Origin: DAOTYH01 sp034435015
GTDB taxonomy: Bacteria > Chloroflexota > Anaerolineae > Aggregatilineales > UBA3940
DNA: 47,713 bases
Assembly (NCBI GenBank): GCA_034435015.1
Contig: DAOTYH010000071.1
Span: forward strand, 1-47,713
Direction of reading: 5' to 3'
Shown: positions 7,861 to 17,200 of the stretch, one piece after another
Numbering within the stretch: the stretch's first letter is position 1
Layout of the letters: the number at the start of each line of letters is the position of its first letter
The notes under the pieces: generated by a model
What the model was told of the DNA's origin: nothing
Database searches by the model: none
What the model saw: only the letters and a program-made list of their open reading frames with translations
Translations under genes and position numbers: made by a program

Positions 7861-8784
7861 TTGCCGGTTGTCAGGACGGTTCTGGGAGACATTTCCCCTG
7901 AGGAGATGGGCAGAACCTACGCTCATGAGCATCTGCTCTGGTCTGTGCCGCCTCCCTATGACAGCCATGATCCTGACCTGAGGCTGGATAGTGTCGAGGC
8001 CGCTGTGAGGGAGCTGACTCTCTTCAAGACGGCAGGCGGCCATTCACTGGTCGAGATGACTACGCCGGAACTCAGGCGAGCACCGCGCGAGCTGAGGGCC
8101 ATCTCCGAGGCGACAGGGGTGTATATCATTGCGGCTACCGGCCACCATAAGGGGTTGTTCAGTGAGGCTTACACGGGAGGCTTGTCAGTTGATGCTATAG
8201 CCGCACAGATGATCCGTGACTTGACGGAGGGTATGGACGATACCGACATCAAAGCAGGGGTCATCAAAATTGGCACAGGTGAGGGCGGGGCAACAGAGAG
8301 CGAGATGAAGGTGATCCGGGCGGCGGGAATAGCTCATCGCGAGACGGGTGTGCCGGTGTCTACCCACACGGAGGCCGGCACTTATGCACTTGAGCAGATA
8401 CGCCTGCTTCGAGAAGCAGGCGTTGCGCCGGAACGGATGTTGATAGGCCACCTCGACAGGCGGCTGGACTGGAACTACCACCTTCAGATCGCCCGTACAG
8501 GTGCTTACATGGGCTTTGATCAGATCAGTAAAGAAAAATACTTTCCGGATAGAGAGCGTATCGCCTTTATCAAACGGCTGATCGAAGCAGGACACGGGCG
8601 GCACATCCTGCTGTCAGGCGATCTGGCCCGCAAATCCAATTGGCCCAGTTACGGTTTTGGCAACGGCCCGGGTTTGACTTATATCCTATGGTGCTTTGTC
8701 CCTCGTATGCTGGAAGCAGGTATATCTCCACAGGCTGTTGATGACCTCTTGATCCATAACCCGGCACGCTTTTTTGCCTTTTAG
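7861..8784 (+). CDS. phosphotriesterase-family metal-dependent hydrolase (lactonase-like)
   Basis: 307 residues from TTG 7861, chosen because AAAGGAGG lies just upstream and the product then begins PVVRTVLGDI like family members. It carries the binuclear metal site of the amidohydrolase fold: HEH (His22, His24), the carboxylated Lys in GVIKIGTGEGG, His in VSTHTEAG, His in LIGHLDR, and Asp in LSGDLARKS near the end. Such enzymes hydrolyse lactones (including homoserine lactones) or phosphotriesters in the cytosol. Substrate cannot be read from sequence. It appears monocistronic, and the following 220 bases contain palindromes at the edge of the defence-like island. Confidence 0.88.
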   Translation: MPVVRTVLGDISPEEMGRTYAHEHLLWSVPPPYDSHDPDLRLDSVEAAVRELTLFKTAGGHSLVEMTTPELRRAPRELRAISEATGVYIIAATGHHKGLFSEAYTGGLSVDAIAAQMIRDLTEGMDDTDIKAGVIKIGTGEGGATESEMKVIRAAGIAHRETGVPVSTHTEAGTYALEQIRLLREAGVAPERMLIGHLDRRLDWNYHLQIARTGAYMGFDQISKEKYFPDRERIAFIKRLIEAGHGRHILLSGDLARKSNWPSYGFGNGPGLTYILWCFVPRMLEAGISPQAVDDLLIHNPARFFAF

Positions 8785-9004
8785 GTGTAGGGTAGAAGGA
8801 GGGAGGCGTGATGGGCAGAAGTGTGACGCTGGATGTGGGCGTTAGTGCAGGGGAATAATCCCAGACCTGCTCCTGCTATCCTCCTCAATTTGAGGAACTC
8901 TCTCTGCGTGAGCTTTTTGAATTGGCAGTTCAGCCGCGCTCAGCGCGGCGAGCGGAGCAGGTCGGTCGCAATCGCGTGTTGGGTTGCCCTATTTGTCTTC
9001 TTGT
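8785..9004. other. intergenic junction with palindromes and a tiny reading frame
   Basis: No convincing gene. A 15-codon frame starting at ATG 8810 has a strong AGGAGGGAGG site upstream but stops at once (MGRSVTLDVGVSAGE), as if a gene start had been cut off. Two inverted repeats follow: TCCTCAA/TTGAGGA at 8882-8896 around a single T, and GCCGCGC/GCGCGGC at 8933-8949 with a 3-base loop. This is where the DNA changes to the AT-rich DUF262 gene, so it may be an insertion boundary. Confidence 0.5.
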
Positions 9005-10576
9005 CTAGAGCCAAACTCCCCCTATTTCTCGCAAGTACTCGTTGATAGCATCAGTCAATAAGGACCTTCTGCGGACGATAAAATCCCGGTACTCCTCAAT
9101 ATGCCACATATCTTCAGGTACCAGCTGTGCTTGAAGTCGTTCTCTTTCAATATGGGGCAGATACTCGTTGGGTGGTGACTTGAGAATGGACCTGTTGGCC
9201 TTCTGGGAAAGAAAGGCTATGTTTGCCAGATCATCTATTTCGTGGGCCTCGAAGTGAAGGTCGTCCGCTTCCTTTAACACAGCTCTCGGGAAAATGTGAT
9301 GAAGCTCTAATTGATGATCAGGCCCAACATTTGTAGCGCTCAGGACTGTTCCGGTGAACCAGTCGGTGGCTCTCCTATGCCGGAATACCACAAATATCAG
9401 CGAAAGGAAAGGATGTCTCTGGTATTTTCCTTCTATCATTTCTGGCGTGATCTCAAGACTTGCTATCTCCCGTTTCAGGTTGGCTATCAGATCATCTAAC
9501 GGTGCATTACCAACTATTGCCCGAATGTCTTGGTCAATCTTGGTCTCAGGGCTACCTGTAAACCTTCCGTGTATAGTGGCTTCAAAAAACCAGAATAGCA
9601 GTCCTCTTGCTTCCCTCTCGGAAAGTTGCTTTTTCCCGCGAGAAAAGAAAACCACTAAGGGGACAAGAGCATTGGCAGATGGTATCCAATCCAAAGACTC
9701 GATGCCGGCATTGTTTCTCAAGAAGTTGATAGTATAGTCAATACCTTTCTTGGTATGCTTCCAAATGTCCTCTAACTCGGACTGGCTCCTCCTCCAAAGG
9801 ACTCCCAAGTATCTGAATCTACTCTGAACTGTACCTACGGCAACAAAGCACCGCATCAAAAAACGGGATTCAAGCGCATAGTTTGCTTGCTCATAGTCAT
9901 CCAAAGTAGCCTCAAATTCTTTCACAAGCGCTCCTGGCCAATGGTAGGCTAATTGTGCCATCGCCAGCTCTGCCTCCCTCAATCGAGTGCCCCGTGAGTT
10001 AATGCGAATGAAGGACTCTGTGACCTCTTCATAATCATCAGTGTGTATTATCATCACAGGGTAGCGATACTCTTTAATTTTCTCAAGACGGGCCAATCTT
10101 TGGCCATAGACTTTGCGCTGTTCCTTGCCGAGACCTAGGGCTCCCTCGATTTCGTCAAGAACCTCAATAGCACCTCTCGTGATTACATCTCTCACCGATA
10201 CCCAAAGAGGGTTGGCTTTCAGTTTAGCACTGTAAATTTGAAACGTTTCTTCTTCAACATTGAAGTACACTGGTATTTCACCATCGAACACTTGCTTGAG
10301 CGATGTCAATCGTTGTTGCCCATCCAAAACAAGATACCTGATCTGCCTCTCATCACTGTGTTCAAACGAACCATTGCGTAATTCGGGCAATTCTTCAGGC
10401 TTCCAAACAAGTATAAGACCCGAAGGGTATTCTCGGTATAAGGAATCAATCAAGTCTCTGGCCTGGGGTCTATTCCATACATATCCCCGCTGGATTTCTG
10501 GTAACCCCAATTCTCCTTTACTGAGTTCCTCAAGAAGTACATTGACGGGTTTATCAGTGCGCTCAAGTTTCGCCAT
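9005..10576 (-). CDS. stand-alone DUF262-HNH protein (GmrSD-like, probable anti-phage nuclease)
   Basis: 523 residues. The N-terminal DUF262 (ParB/Srx-like NTP-binding) domain shows EIQRGYVW (27-34), YLVLDGQQRLTSL (81-93) and INSRGTRLREAELAMA. A helical middle follows. The C-terminal HNH-type (DUF1524-like) nuclease has LELHHIFPRAV and DDLANIAFLSQKANRSI. In type IV restriction enzymes such as GmrSD, the DUF262 domain hydrolyses NTP and the HNH domain cuts modified DNA; here both are in one chain, as in single-chain homologues. Hand-counted rows inside the gene are 43% (9421-9480) and 38% (10201-10260) GC, against 55% in the adjacent NACHT gene (12301-12360), suggesting recent transfer. No methylase or other restriction partner is next to it. 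Confidence 0.88.
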   Translation of the reverse strand: MAKLERTDKPVNVLLEELSKGELGLPEIQRGYVWNRPQARDLIDSLYREYPSGLILVWKPEELPELRNGSFEHSDERQIRYLVLDGQQRLTSLKQVFDGEIPVYFNVEEETFQIYSAKLKANPLWVSVRDVITRGAIEVLDEIEGALGLGKEQRKVYGQRLARLEKIKEYRYPVMIIHTDDYEEVTESFIRINSRGTRLREAELAMAQLAYHWPGALVKEFEATLDDYEQANYALESRFLMRCFVAVGTVQSRFRYLGVLWRRSQSELEDIWKHTKKGIDYTINFLRNNAGIESLDWIPSANALVPLVVFFSRGKKQLSEREARGLLFWFFEATIHGRFTGSPETKIDQDIRAIVGNAPLDDLIANLKREIASLEITPEMIEGKYQRHPFLSLIFVVFRHRRATDWFTGTVLSATNVGPDHQLELHHIFPRAVLKEADDLHFEAHEIDDLANIAFLSQKANRSILKSPPNEYLPHIERERLQAQLVPEDMWHIEEYRDFIVRRRSLLTDAINEYLREIGGVWL

Positions 10577-10610
10577 GTGCTTTGTCCTTTCCCTTGGGAT
10601 ACCTTAGAAC

Positions 10611-10706
10611 TCATTGCAAAATTCGGTTGATGCACCACAGGATAATGGCGACAAGACAAAACGCCTTGTAGAGATGCAAATGACACTCGTAACGAACTAC
10701 CAAGTG
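10611..10706 (-). pseudogene. possible transposase C-terminal remnant
   Basis: A 31-codon open stretch on the minus strand reads LVVRYECHLHLYKAFCLVAI then ILWCINRILQ and a stop. An Arg-Tyr-Glu motif followed by a hydrophobic helix and a basic end is the usual tail of IS5/IS4-type DDE transposases. A stop codon lies just upstream in frame, and another frame nearby reads RFEKSLHAK, also transposase-like, suggesting frameshift decay. No inverted repeats or catalytic residues survive. The call rests on resemblance only. Confidence 0.35.
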
Positions 10707-10755
10707 TCAACAGTTCCATTTTAGCGTGAAGAGACTTTTCAAAACGAGTTCTAGT

Positions 10756-13692
10756 CTATTTCACATCCATTGCTACCCTGAACCCAATCAGGGGCAGGCG
10801 TGTTTCAGGGTCGAGACTGCGGCGCTGAGTGCATCGGGCGGCTGAAAGTCTGTTTTCATAGGCACCGCCCCGCAGGATGCGTCGTCCCGCGGCCTCAAGG
10901 TCTTCACGCCCATCATCCGAGCGATATGGATAGCCCTTGGCCAGACTACTGCACCATTCCCACACATTGCCGCCCATGTCATATACACCCTCCGGGGTTC
11001 TGTCCTGCGGGAAGATGCCTACCGCGCAGGTTTGTTCAATGCCTGCTTCCCGCGAGTTGGTGATACCAGCATTGGCCTGATTTCCCCATGGGTAACGCCA
11101 GTGGTTCAGGCCGGCGGCGGCTCGCTCCCATTCAGCCTCAGTTGGCAGGCGGTAGGGTTTCCCTGTCTTTGAAGCCAGCCAGTTTGTGTAGGCTACCGCT
11201 TCGTGCCATGTAACGCCCACTACAGGCCGATTGTTGATCCCCCACACTGGATCGTAGGATAGCCCGCCTTGCTCGGTGACCTTCTTGCGCCATTCCAGCC
11301 CCTGTGCAGTCCAGTATTTGTTTTTGGTCCAGCCGCCCTGACTGACGAAGGCTCGGAACTGTGCATTCGTGATCGGATAACGCGAGATATAGAAGGGCTT
11401 GAGGTTGACCCTGTGCCGTTCGTTCTCGTCTCCTAGTTCATACGGTCCGCCTTCGATGCGCACCATATCAGGGATGAGCGAACATACGCCGGGCCTTGGA
11501 TCACCCAGCAAGCCCAGAACATCAGCGGCCTGCGCCCGTTCGCGCGGAGTCAAATGCCCGTCTTGAACAAGGGCTACCAACTGTCCTATCACTCGCGGTA
11601 CAACCTGCCGGCCAACGTGTTCATCCTGCTCGGCGGCAGAGCGCCCCACCATATACAACATCTCGCCGGCCCACCAGACAGCCCGCCAGCCTGCGGCATC
11701 CGTTGGAGGGCTTGGCTTGCACAGCAGGCTGATGGCATCAAGCGGACGCACGACATCACGCAGGTTATACACCAGATGTCCAATCGCTAGTAGCAGTACC
11801 TCGCGCCAGTTATCCCCGCGTGAAGCCAGCTCAGCCACCTGGCGGGTAAACTCTCTTCTTGTCGTCAGATGGCAGGCGGCCATGAATTCCTGAAACCCCC
11901 GGTGCGGGAAGGCGTACATCCGTTCGCCGCTTGAGTTGTTTCCCTTACCTATCAACAGGCCGGTGCGGCTCTCTATATAGTCGCAAAATCGTTGCGCCTT
12001 ACCCCAGTCGTTCTCAAGATAGCGCGTCAGGATACGCAAGATCTCAGCCTGAGGAATACTCACCGGCTCTCCCTCAGCTCCTTGTGCCTGCTGGGCGTGA
12101 AAGGCCACCTCACACAGCCCGCTGATTAAACGTTCCTCGCGCACTCCAAGTTCTTCAAGGATGCCCTTTTCCCATTCGCATGGGCTGATCTGCTTGGCGC
12201 GTTGCCAGTCCCACATCAATAGATTGACAGAGTCGTTGTACAGACAGGCGCGTTCTCGCGGCAGGTTCCCGTTGTTCGAGTGGATAATGGCAATAACGGT
12301 CAGCAACAGCGGATTTTGTGCCAGATCGAGCAGATAGGGGACAGCCCTGCGCAAATCATCTGCTCTGTTCTTGGCCCAACGTGAGCTTTGACGCCCCAAT
12401 TGGGCCAGTGTGGTGTACCAGTTGTTAATGAAAGTGTCTATGCTGGCACGGCTGAGGGGTGCCAGCGTGGTGAATGGAAAGCCGGGCAGGCGCCACGCCT
12501 GATCCGTGTACGACAGTGTGCGGCAGGTCACGATGAAGCGGCAACGAGGATAGGTGTCTCGGAAGGCCGTAATTGCCTCCCGAAGCAGGGAGCGGCGGGA
12601 CAGATCAGCGATCTCGTCCAGCCCGTCAAACATGATCAGACATTGGTCGTGGCGCAGAGCTTCCAGCATCTGCGGTGCAAAGGCGGAGAGGTTATGCTCG
12701 GCCAGTTGCCTGACAATATGCGCCCAGACCATCTCGGCTGTACCATGTCTGGCATCCTGTGGAATGTCCTGTGCCAGCTCACGCAGATTGACGCGGATAG
12801 GTAACAGAGCGCCATGTACCCAGCGGGCCGCCCGCTGATTTCCCTGAGCCGGCACATTCAACCGTTCGAGGTAACCGCGCTTAGGGTAAAGCCGCGCCCC
12901 GGCCAAGCAGATCGTCAGGTAATTAATAAAGGTGGTCTTGCCGGAGCCAGGGTCCCCCAAGATAACCAGATTCCGGTTGCGGATAGCCGCATCCAGCACA
13001 GGCACAGGTACATAAGAACTATCATTCTCCTTGCGCCGAACGGCGGATTGCGTCCGCATGGTGTCGAGCGGGATATAGAGGGTGTTCAGCCTAATATCCG
13101 ACACAAGCTGATCAGTGCCTGCCAGCCGTAGATTAATCTGCCCTAATGGGATACGGCTGGCCGTCGTGGCGAGCTGTAACAGGTAGCTTCGCTCTAGGTC
13201 GCCGACTGCTGTCTCATCCTCTGAGGAGATAGCCTCCAGATCAGGGAGGGGCAGGAAGACTTTCCCCGCTTCGATGTAGTACTCCGTATGAATGACGTTG
13301 TGGCCGGCTACCCCGCCTGTGTTGAAGGTCGTTCCGCTTCCCAAATTTGCGCCGGGGGCAATTCCTCCGCCAACCTGAATCTGATTGGCAGGGTCTCTCT
13401 GGTCTCTGTTGCTGTTAGCGCTCCCGCCTTCCGGCACAGGTGCCCCTTCAAGGCGCGCTATTTCCCGCCGAAGTTGGCTGATGAGCTGGCACAGCCTGTC
13501 TTTGGATGCATCCCTGCTTTCGTTCTTCCCATTGGCGTTCAGTTTCTCTAAGGCAGTCTCTACCTGACGAAGGGCATCGTATAGCTCATCTAAGCTCTTG
13601 TCATTGTGGGCGGTGGCAGAGCTATGCTCGGTTTGTACCTCATTGGACTTTTGGGGTAGTCTGTTGTTGCGAACCGTTAACTCTCTGGCCAT
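10756..13692 (-). CDS. NACHT NTPase with N-terminal RHIM-like motif and C-terminal SUMF1 (C-lectin-fold) domain
   Basis: 978 residues. Order: polar/coiled N-terminus (1-100); Gly/Asn-rich motif 103-134 with an I-Q-V-G core (NQIQVGGG) then ANLGSG and VAGHNVI; NACHT-type STAND ATPase with Walker A GDPGSGKT (246-253), Walker B LIMFDGLDE (352-360) and sensor CRTLSY; a helical region; then a SUMF1-fold domain from about 743 (MVRIEGGPYELG, RYPITNAQFRAF, RLPTEAEWERAA, DMGGNVWEWC, RILRGGAYEN, IGFRVAMD). This architecture fits a bacterial NLR-like immune sensor: ligand binding by the C-terminal part would trigger NTP-driven oligomerisation and expose the N-terminal motif. The start ATG 13692 has GGGAG 6 bases upstream. 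The small divergent gene at 13776 encodes a matching motif. Ligand and activity are unknown. Confidence 0.88.
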   Translation of the reverse strand: MARELTVRNNRLPQKSNEVQTEHSSATAHNDKSLDELYDALRQVETALEKLNANGKNESRDASKDRLCQLISQLRREIARLEGAPVPEGGSANSNRDQRDPANQIQVGGGIAPGANLGSGTTFNTGGVAGHNVIHTEYYIEAGKVFLPLPDLEAISSEDETAVGDLERSYLLQLATTASRIPLGQINLRLAGTDQLVSDIRLNTLYIPLDTMRTQSAVRRKENDSSYVPVPVLDAAIRNRNLVILGDPGSGKTTFINYLTICLAGARLYPKRGYLERLNVPAQGNQRAARWVHGALLPIRVNLRELAQDIPQDARHGTAEMVWAHIVRQLAEHNLSAFAPQMLEALRHDQCLIMFDGLDEIADLSRRSLLREAITAFRDTYPRCRFIVTCRTLSYTDQAWRLPGFPFTTLAPLSRASIDTFINNWYTTLAQLGRQSSRWAKNRADDLRRAVPYLLDLAQNPLLLTVIAIIHSNNGNLPRERACLYNDSVNLLMWDWQRAKQISPCEWEKGILEELGVREERLISGLCEVAFHAQQAQGAEGEPVSIPQAEILRILTRYLENDWGKAQRFCDYIESRTGLLIGKGNNSSGERMYAFPHRGFQEFMAACHLTTRREFTRQVAELASRGDNWREVLLLAIGHLVYNLRDVVRPLDAISLLCKPSPPTDAAGWRAVWWAGEMLYMVGRSAAEQDEHVGRQVVPRVIGQLVALVQDGHLTPRERAQAADVLGLLGDPRPGVCSLIPDMVRIEGGPYELGDENERHRVNLKPFYISRYPITNAQFRAFVSQGGWTKNKYWTAQGLEWRKKVTEQGGLSYDPVWGINNRPVVGVTWHEAVAYTNWLASKTGKPYRLPTEAEWERAAAGLNHWRYPWGNQANAGITNSREAGIEQTCAVGIFPQDRTPEGVYDMGGNVWEWCSSLAKGYPYRSDDGREDLEAAGRRILRGGAYENRLSAARCTQRRSLDPETRLPLIGFRVAMDVK

Positions 13693-13775
13693 CTCGTTCT
13701 CCCGCTTTACCCGCTTGCTCTTCTACCTATTTCGACATTACAATCATATCATTAAGGCTTTTGGACGGAAAACTA

Positions 13776-14273
13776 ATGGAAAACAAACCTAGCATCAACC
13801 CATTTGCCCCTAAAAAAGAGAGCGGTGATCAACCTCCCGCTGGTGCTAACAACAATGTCATCAATATTGGTGGTGATGTTGGCATGCTTGCCAACATCGG
13901 GAGCGGGAACGTTTATACCGACCAAGTGGCTGGACGCGACCTAGTCGTTAACGGTGTTCTCTCCGACAGTGCTACCGGCTTTGCCGACCTGCTGATTGAC
14001 CTGAAGAATCTGATCCTCAAGGCCAAAGAAGCAGGCGAGCTGGGAGATACGCTAGCCCAGCAAGCAGTCGCTACACTTGAAGAAGCCGCAGAACTTGTCA
14101 CCAAAGAAAAGAAGCCTCCTAAACAGCAACTCGTCAAAAAGCTGGAGTTTGTTGCCGATTTGCTTGACGCGGCCACCGATCTGATGGGTGCATCCGGCGG
14201 CATCAGCAAAATCTTGATGCAAGCGGCCCCTATTGCCGCGTTTCTAGTAAAGCTGGCGAGCCGTTTATTCTGA
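13776..14273 (+). CDS. small helical protein sharing the NACHT protein's amyloid-like motif; candidate membrane effector
   Basis: 165 residues from ATG 13776 (GGACGGA 6 bases upstream); a longer in-frame extension upstream lies over the NACHT gene's start and looks spurious. Residues 1-24 are polar. Residues 27-57 (NVINIGGDV ... ANIGSG ... VAGRDLV) align with 103-134 of the NACHT-SUMF1 protein with one gap and 12 identities by my count. Residues 64-135 are amphipathic helices (FADLLIDLKNLILKAKEAG, QLVKKLEFVADLLDAATDLM). The last 22 residues (ISKILMQAAPIAAFLVKL then ASRLF) are a hydrophobic helix with basic residues. This resembles the Bell-type helical effectors paired with bacterial NLRs that carry BASS/RHIM-like motifs, although in those the motif is usually C-terminal. 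Function inferred. It overlaps the end of the NACHT-HEAT gene by 9 bases, tail to tail. Confidence 0.75.
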   Translation: MENKPSINPFAPKKESGDQPPAGANNNVINIGGDVGMLANIGSGNVYTDQVAGRDLVVNGVLSDSATGFADLLIDLKNLILKAKEAGELGDTLAQQAVATLEEAAELVTKEKKPPKQQLVKKLEFVADLLDAATDLMGASGGISKILMQAAPIAAFLVKLASRLF

Positions 14274-17200
14274 TCCGGCTGCAAGGCGCGGCAGTGTAGG
14301 CCGGGCACGAGCGACTACCCAACTGAGCGCCAACAGTACTTCGTTCTGCAATTTTGTATCAGACTCCCATGATGCCCGCGGCGGCAACTCGGACAGCAGT
14401 TCAGCCAGCGAGCGGGCTGTCTTGAGCATTTCCTCGCTACTAAGGGGCGGGTCAGGCAGGTTCCGGATTAATGTCCCTAGTGCAATGCCCGCCGCACAGC
14501 GCACTTCAAGCGGCCCTCGCTCGATGAATTGGGCTAGAATCTGTTTAATACTGGGCCACATCACCCGTGCACGGGCTAAGCCATGCAGAGCCGCAATTTG
14601 AATCTCGGTGCTCTCCTGATCATCTGTCGCTTCGAGCAGGACTCGCAACGCGGCTGGAGTCTCTTCGAGTGCGTACCCCAGCACTTCTAGGGCCAAGGCC
14701 CGCAGGCGGGCAGGTACGCGGGTGGTCTGTCGGCTTCCCACGCTTCGCAGGACGGCTAGATCCATGATCTCATTGATCACTTCACCGGACAGGGGAAGGT
14801 GTGCCTGCAGGCAGGCCGTGATCTGCTCCCCCAGATGTTCCCAGTGGACCTGAAGCGCCTTAGCCAGTGCCAGCAGGGCGTGTTCTGGTAAGCCGCGTAA
14901 CGCCGCCAATGTCTGGACAGCTTTACTGCCAATGCCATGTTCCTGAACAGGGAAGAGCGAAATCAGATAGTTGATGATCTCTGGGCCAGGATTGTTCAGT
15001 TGGGCAATGGTTTCCAGTGTGGCTTCGCGGACGCTCATTTCGCCGTCACTCAGCAGTGTCTCCAGTGCCTGGCGCATCTCAGGCTCAGGGTCAGGGAAAT
15101 GCCGGAAAGCTGATGCTACGGCACAACGCACCCGATCAATAGGGTCCCTGACCATGTGAAGGAGCATATGAGCAACTTGCGGATCATCTGCCCCTTTGGC
15201 GGCCAACGGCTCAATTGCAATCTCTCGGACACTGTCTGCCGGATCGCCCAGCCGTTCGATCAACGCCTCAATGACTTCGGGCGTCCGGTTGCGGCAGACC
15301 CCCAAAGCTTTGGTGGCGGCATGACGGACAGATGCATCTGTCTCGTGCGTCCAGCGTACTAGTTGGGTAATGACCTCTTCCGGCAGTTCGACGGGACGGC
15401 AGAGTGCATGAATAGCGGCTACTCGTACCGTGACGTTCGGGTCGGAGATGATACGACAAATGGCTGTGAGGGCATTATCGGGCAGGTTGCTGATACCAGC
15501 CAGCGCTTCTATAGCACCCTCACGGATGGATGAGTCTGGATCGTCAAGCAGGTGGAGCAACTCACCAATGACCATGGGGGGAAGGGAACCGGCCTGTTGA
15601 AGCACCCGCAGACCCAGGCGCCGCTTAGCAGGAGTATCGCTGTGCAGAAAGTCCACCCACATGGCCAATGCTTCATGAGGGATGGGGGCGGCTCCTTCCA
15701 GCACTTGCTGGCTGATTTCGCAAACCTGCTCATCAGCGTCACGGGTGTAAGCCAGCAGGAGAGAATAGGCCTCTTTGGATAGAGAACCGGCTTGTCCCAG
15801 AGCCTGCGCTACTGCCCGCCGCACAAGCGGAGAGGCTTCACGTCCCCGGTGAACCAGCGCGGCGCGGGCGTCTGGGAGGTAGGCAGGCCAAAAGGTAAGG
15901 GCATCAGCGGCAAATGCCTGACAATGCTCGTCGCGGTTAGCGAGGTTTTCGAGCGCGATTTGGAAGGCGTATTGACTGCCGGGGGTGCCCTCTAGGTTGA
16001 CCAGATGGCGGCGGGCGCTGTCGAAGATCAGGTTAAAGCGCCCTAAGTCGTCCCGGTCTCCCTCTAACCATAAACGCATCAGCTCCCTGACTATTTCCTG
16101 TGTCACTTCGGGGCACGTCTCAACGCCGTTCCCCAGCAGACGTGCCGCGAAGAATAAGTCACGCTTGAGTAACGCTTCAAATGGGCTGGACATATGGCCG
16201 AACTGCGCGGCCCGTGCGCCCCGTGCTAATATGGCTACTTCTATGAGGTCAGAGGCATTCTCGCAGGAGCCAAGTGAGGTGAGACTAATCCCCAGCATGA
16301 TGACCTCATCCCAGCGGGGGTCGTGCAGATGATCACGTATCCGTTCGGCGGCCAGCCTGTAGCTTGAAACCAGATGGCGCGCCGCAAAGTACTCCTGCAG
16401 GCCATGATAGATAAAACCGTACCGCTGAGGAGCCAGCTCGATCAGCACCCCTGCATGCAGACGCAGCCGCCCCAGAAAATCGCTAATGGCCGCGTGAGTC
16501 TGCTCAGCGCTCATCTCAGGGTGCATCCGACTCCAGCTATGGCCCAGAATGTCACGCAGTTCTTGCTCGCTCAACATGCCGGAGGGACGGGAGGATTGCA
16601 ACCAATAGGCCAGCTCCCCCAGCAGAGGAGTAACCTCATGTTCCAATACCGCCGGTCGGGAGGCCGCTCCCTGTGGGAGATGCCATTCCCGGATCAGCGT
16701 TTCTGCTACAAGCTGGTAGATCGCTGCGCGTTGCGCAGGCAGGATCATGCCTGGCCGATGAACGCTGACTAACATTCTCAGCAGGAGGGGGGTGTTGGCC
16801 AGCGCGTAGAAGCGGGAGTTGGCCGTCACTTGACGCACCAGTGCCAGCGTCTCAGAGTGGGCTTGGCGGAGGGCTTCCTCGTCCCGCATGAGGGGGCGCT
16901 TCATTCGGGCCAGTGTGAGCTTCCACTTCAGGAGGAAAGAACCTATTTGACTGCGATCTAATGGCCGCAAAACATACCCTGCAAACTCAGGCGGCAGAGG
17001 GGCAGTTGAATATCCTGACAGGCGGCTGGTCACGACGATGCGGTTGCCCGCCGCGCGCCAGTTGACGGCAGATTGAGCCACAACGGCTACCAACATCCTG
17101 CGCTGTTCATCTGTGCATACCTGATCAAGCCCGTCCAGCAGGATCAGGCATTGGCCATTCTTTATCAGGCTTGCCAGCAGTGACTTAATGCCGTCGTCGC

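Noticed and set aside
10450..10719. 89-residue open frame overlapping DUF262 start
   Set aside because: The similarity to transposase lies in a different frame; this frame itself is not a gene.
13506..13775. Upstream extension of the small effector gene
   Set aside because: Lies over the start of the NACHT gene and lacks a ribosome site; ATG 13776 has one.
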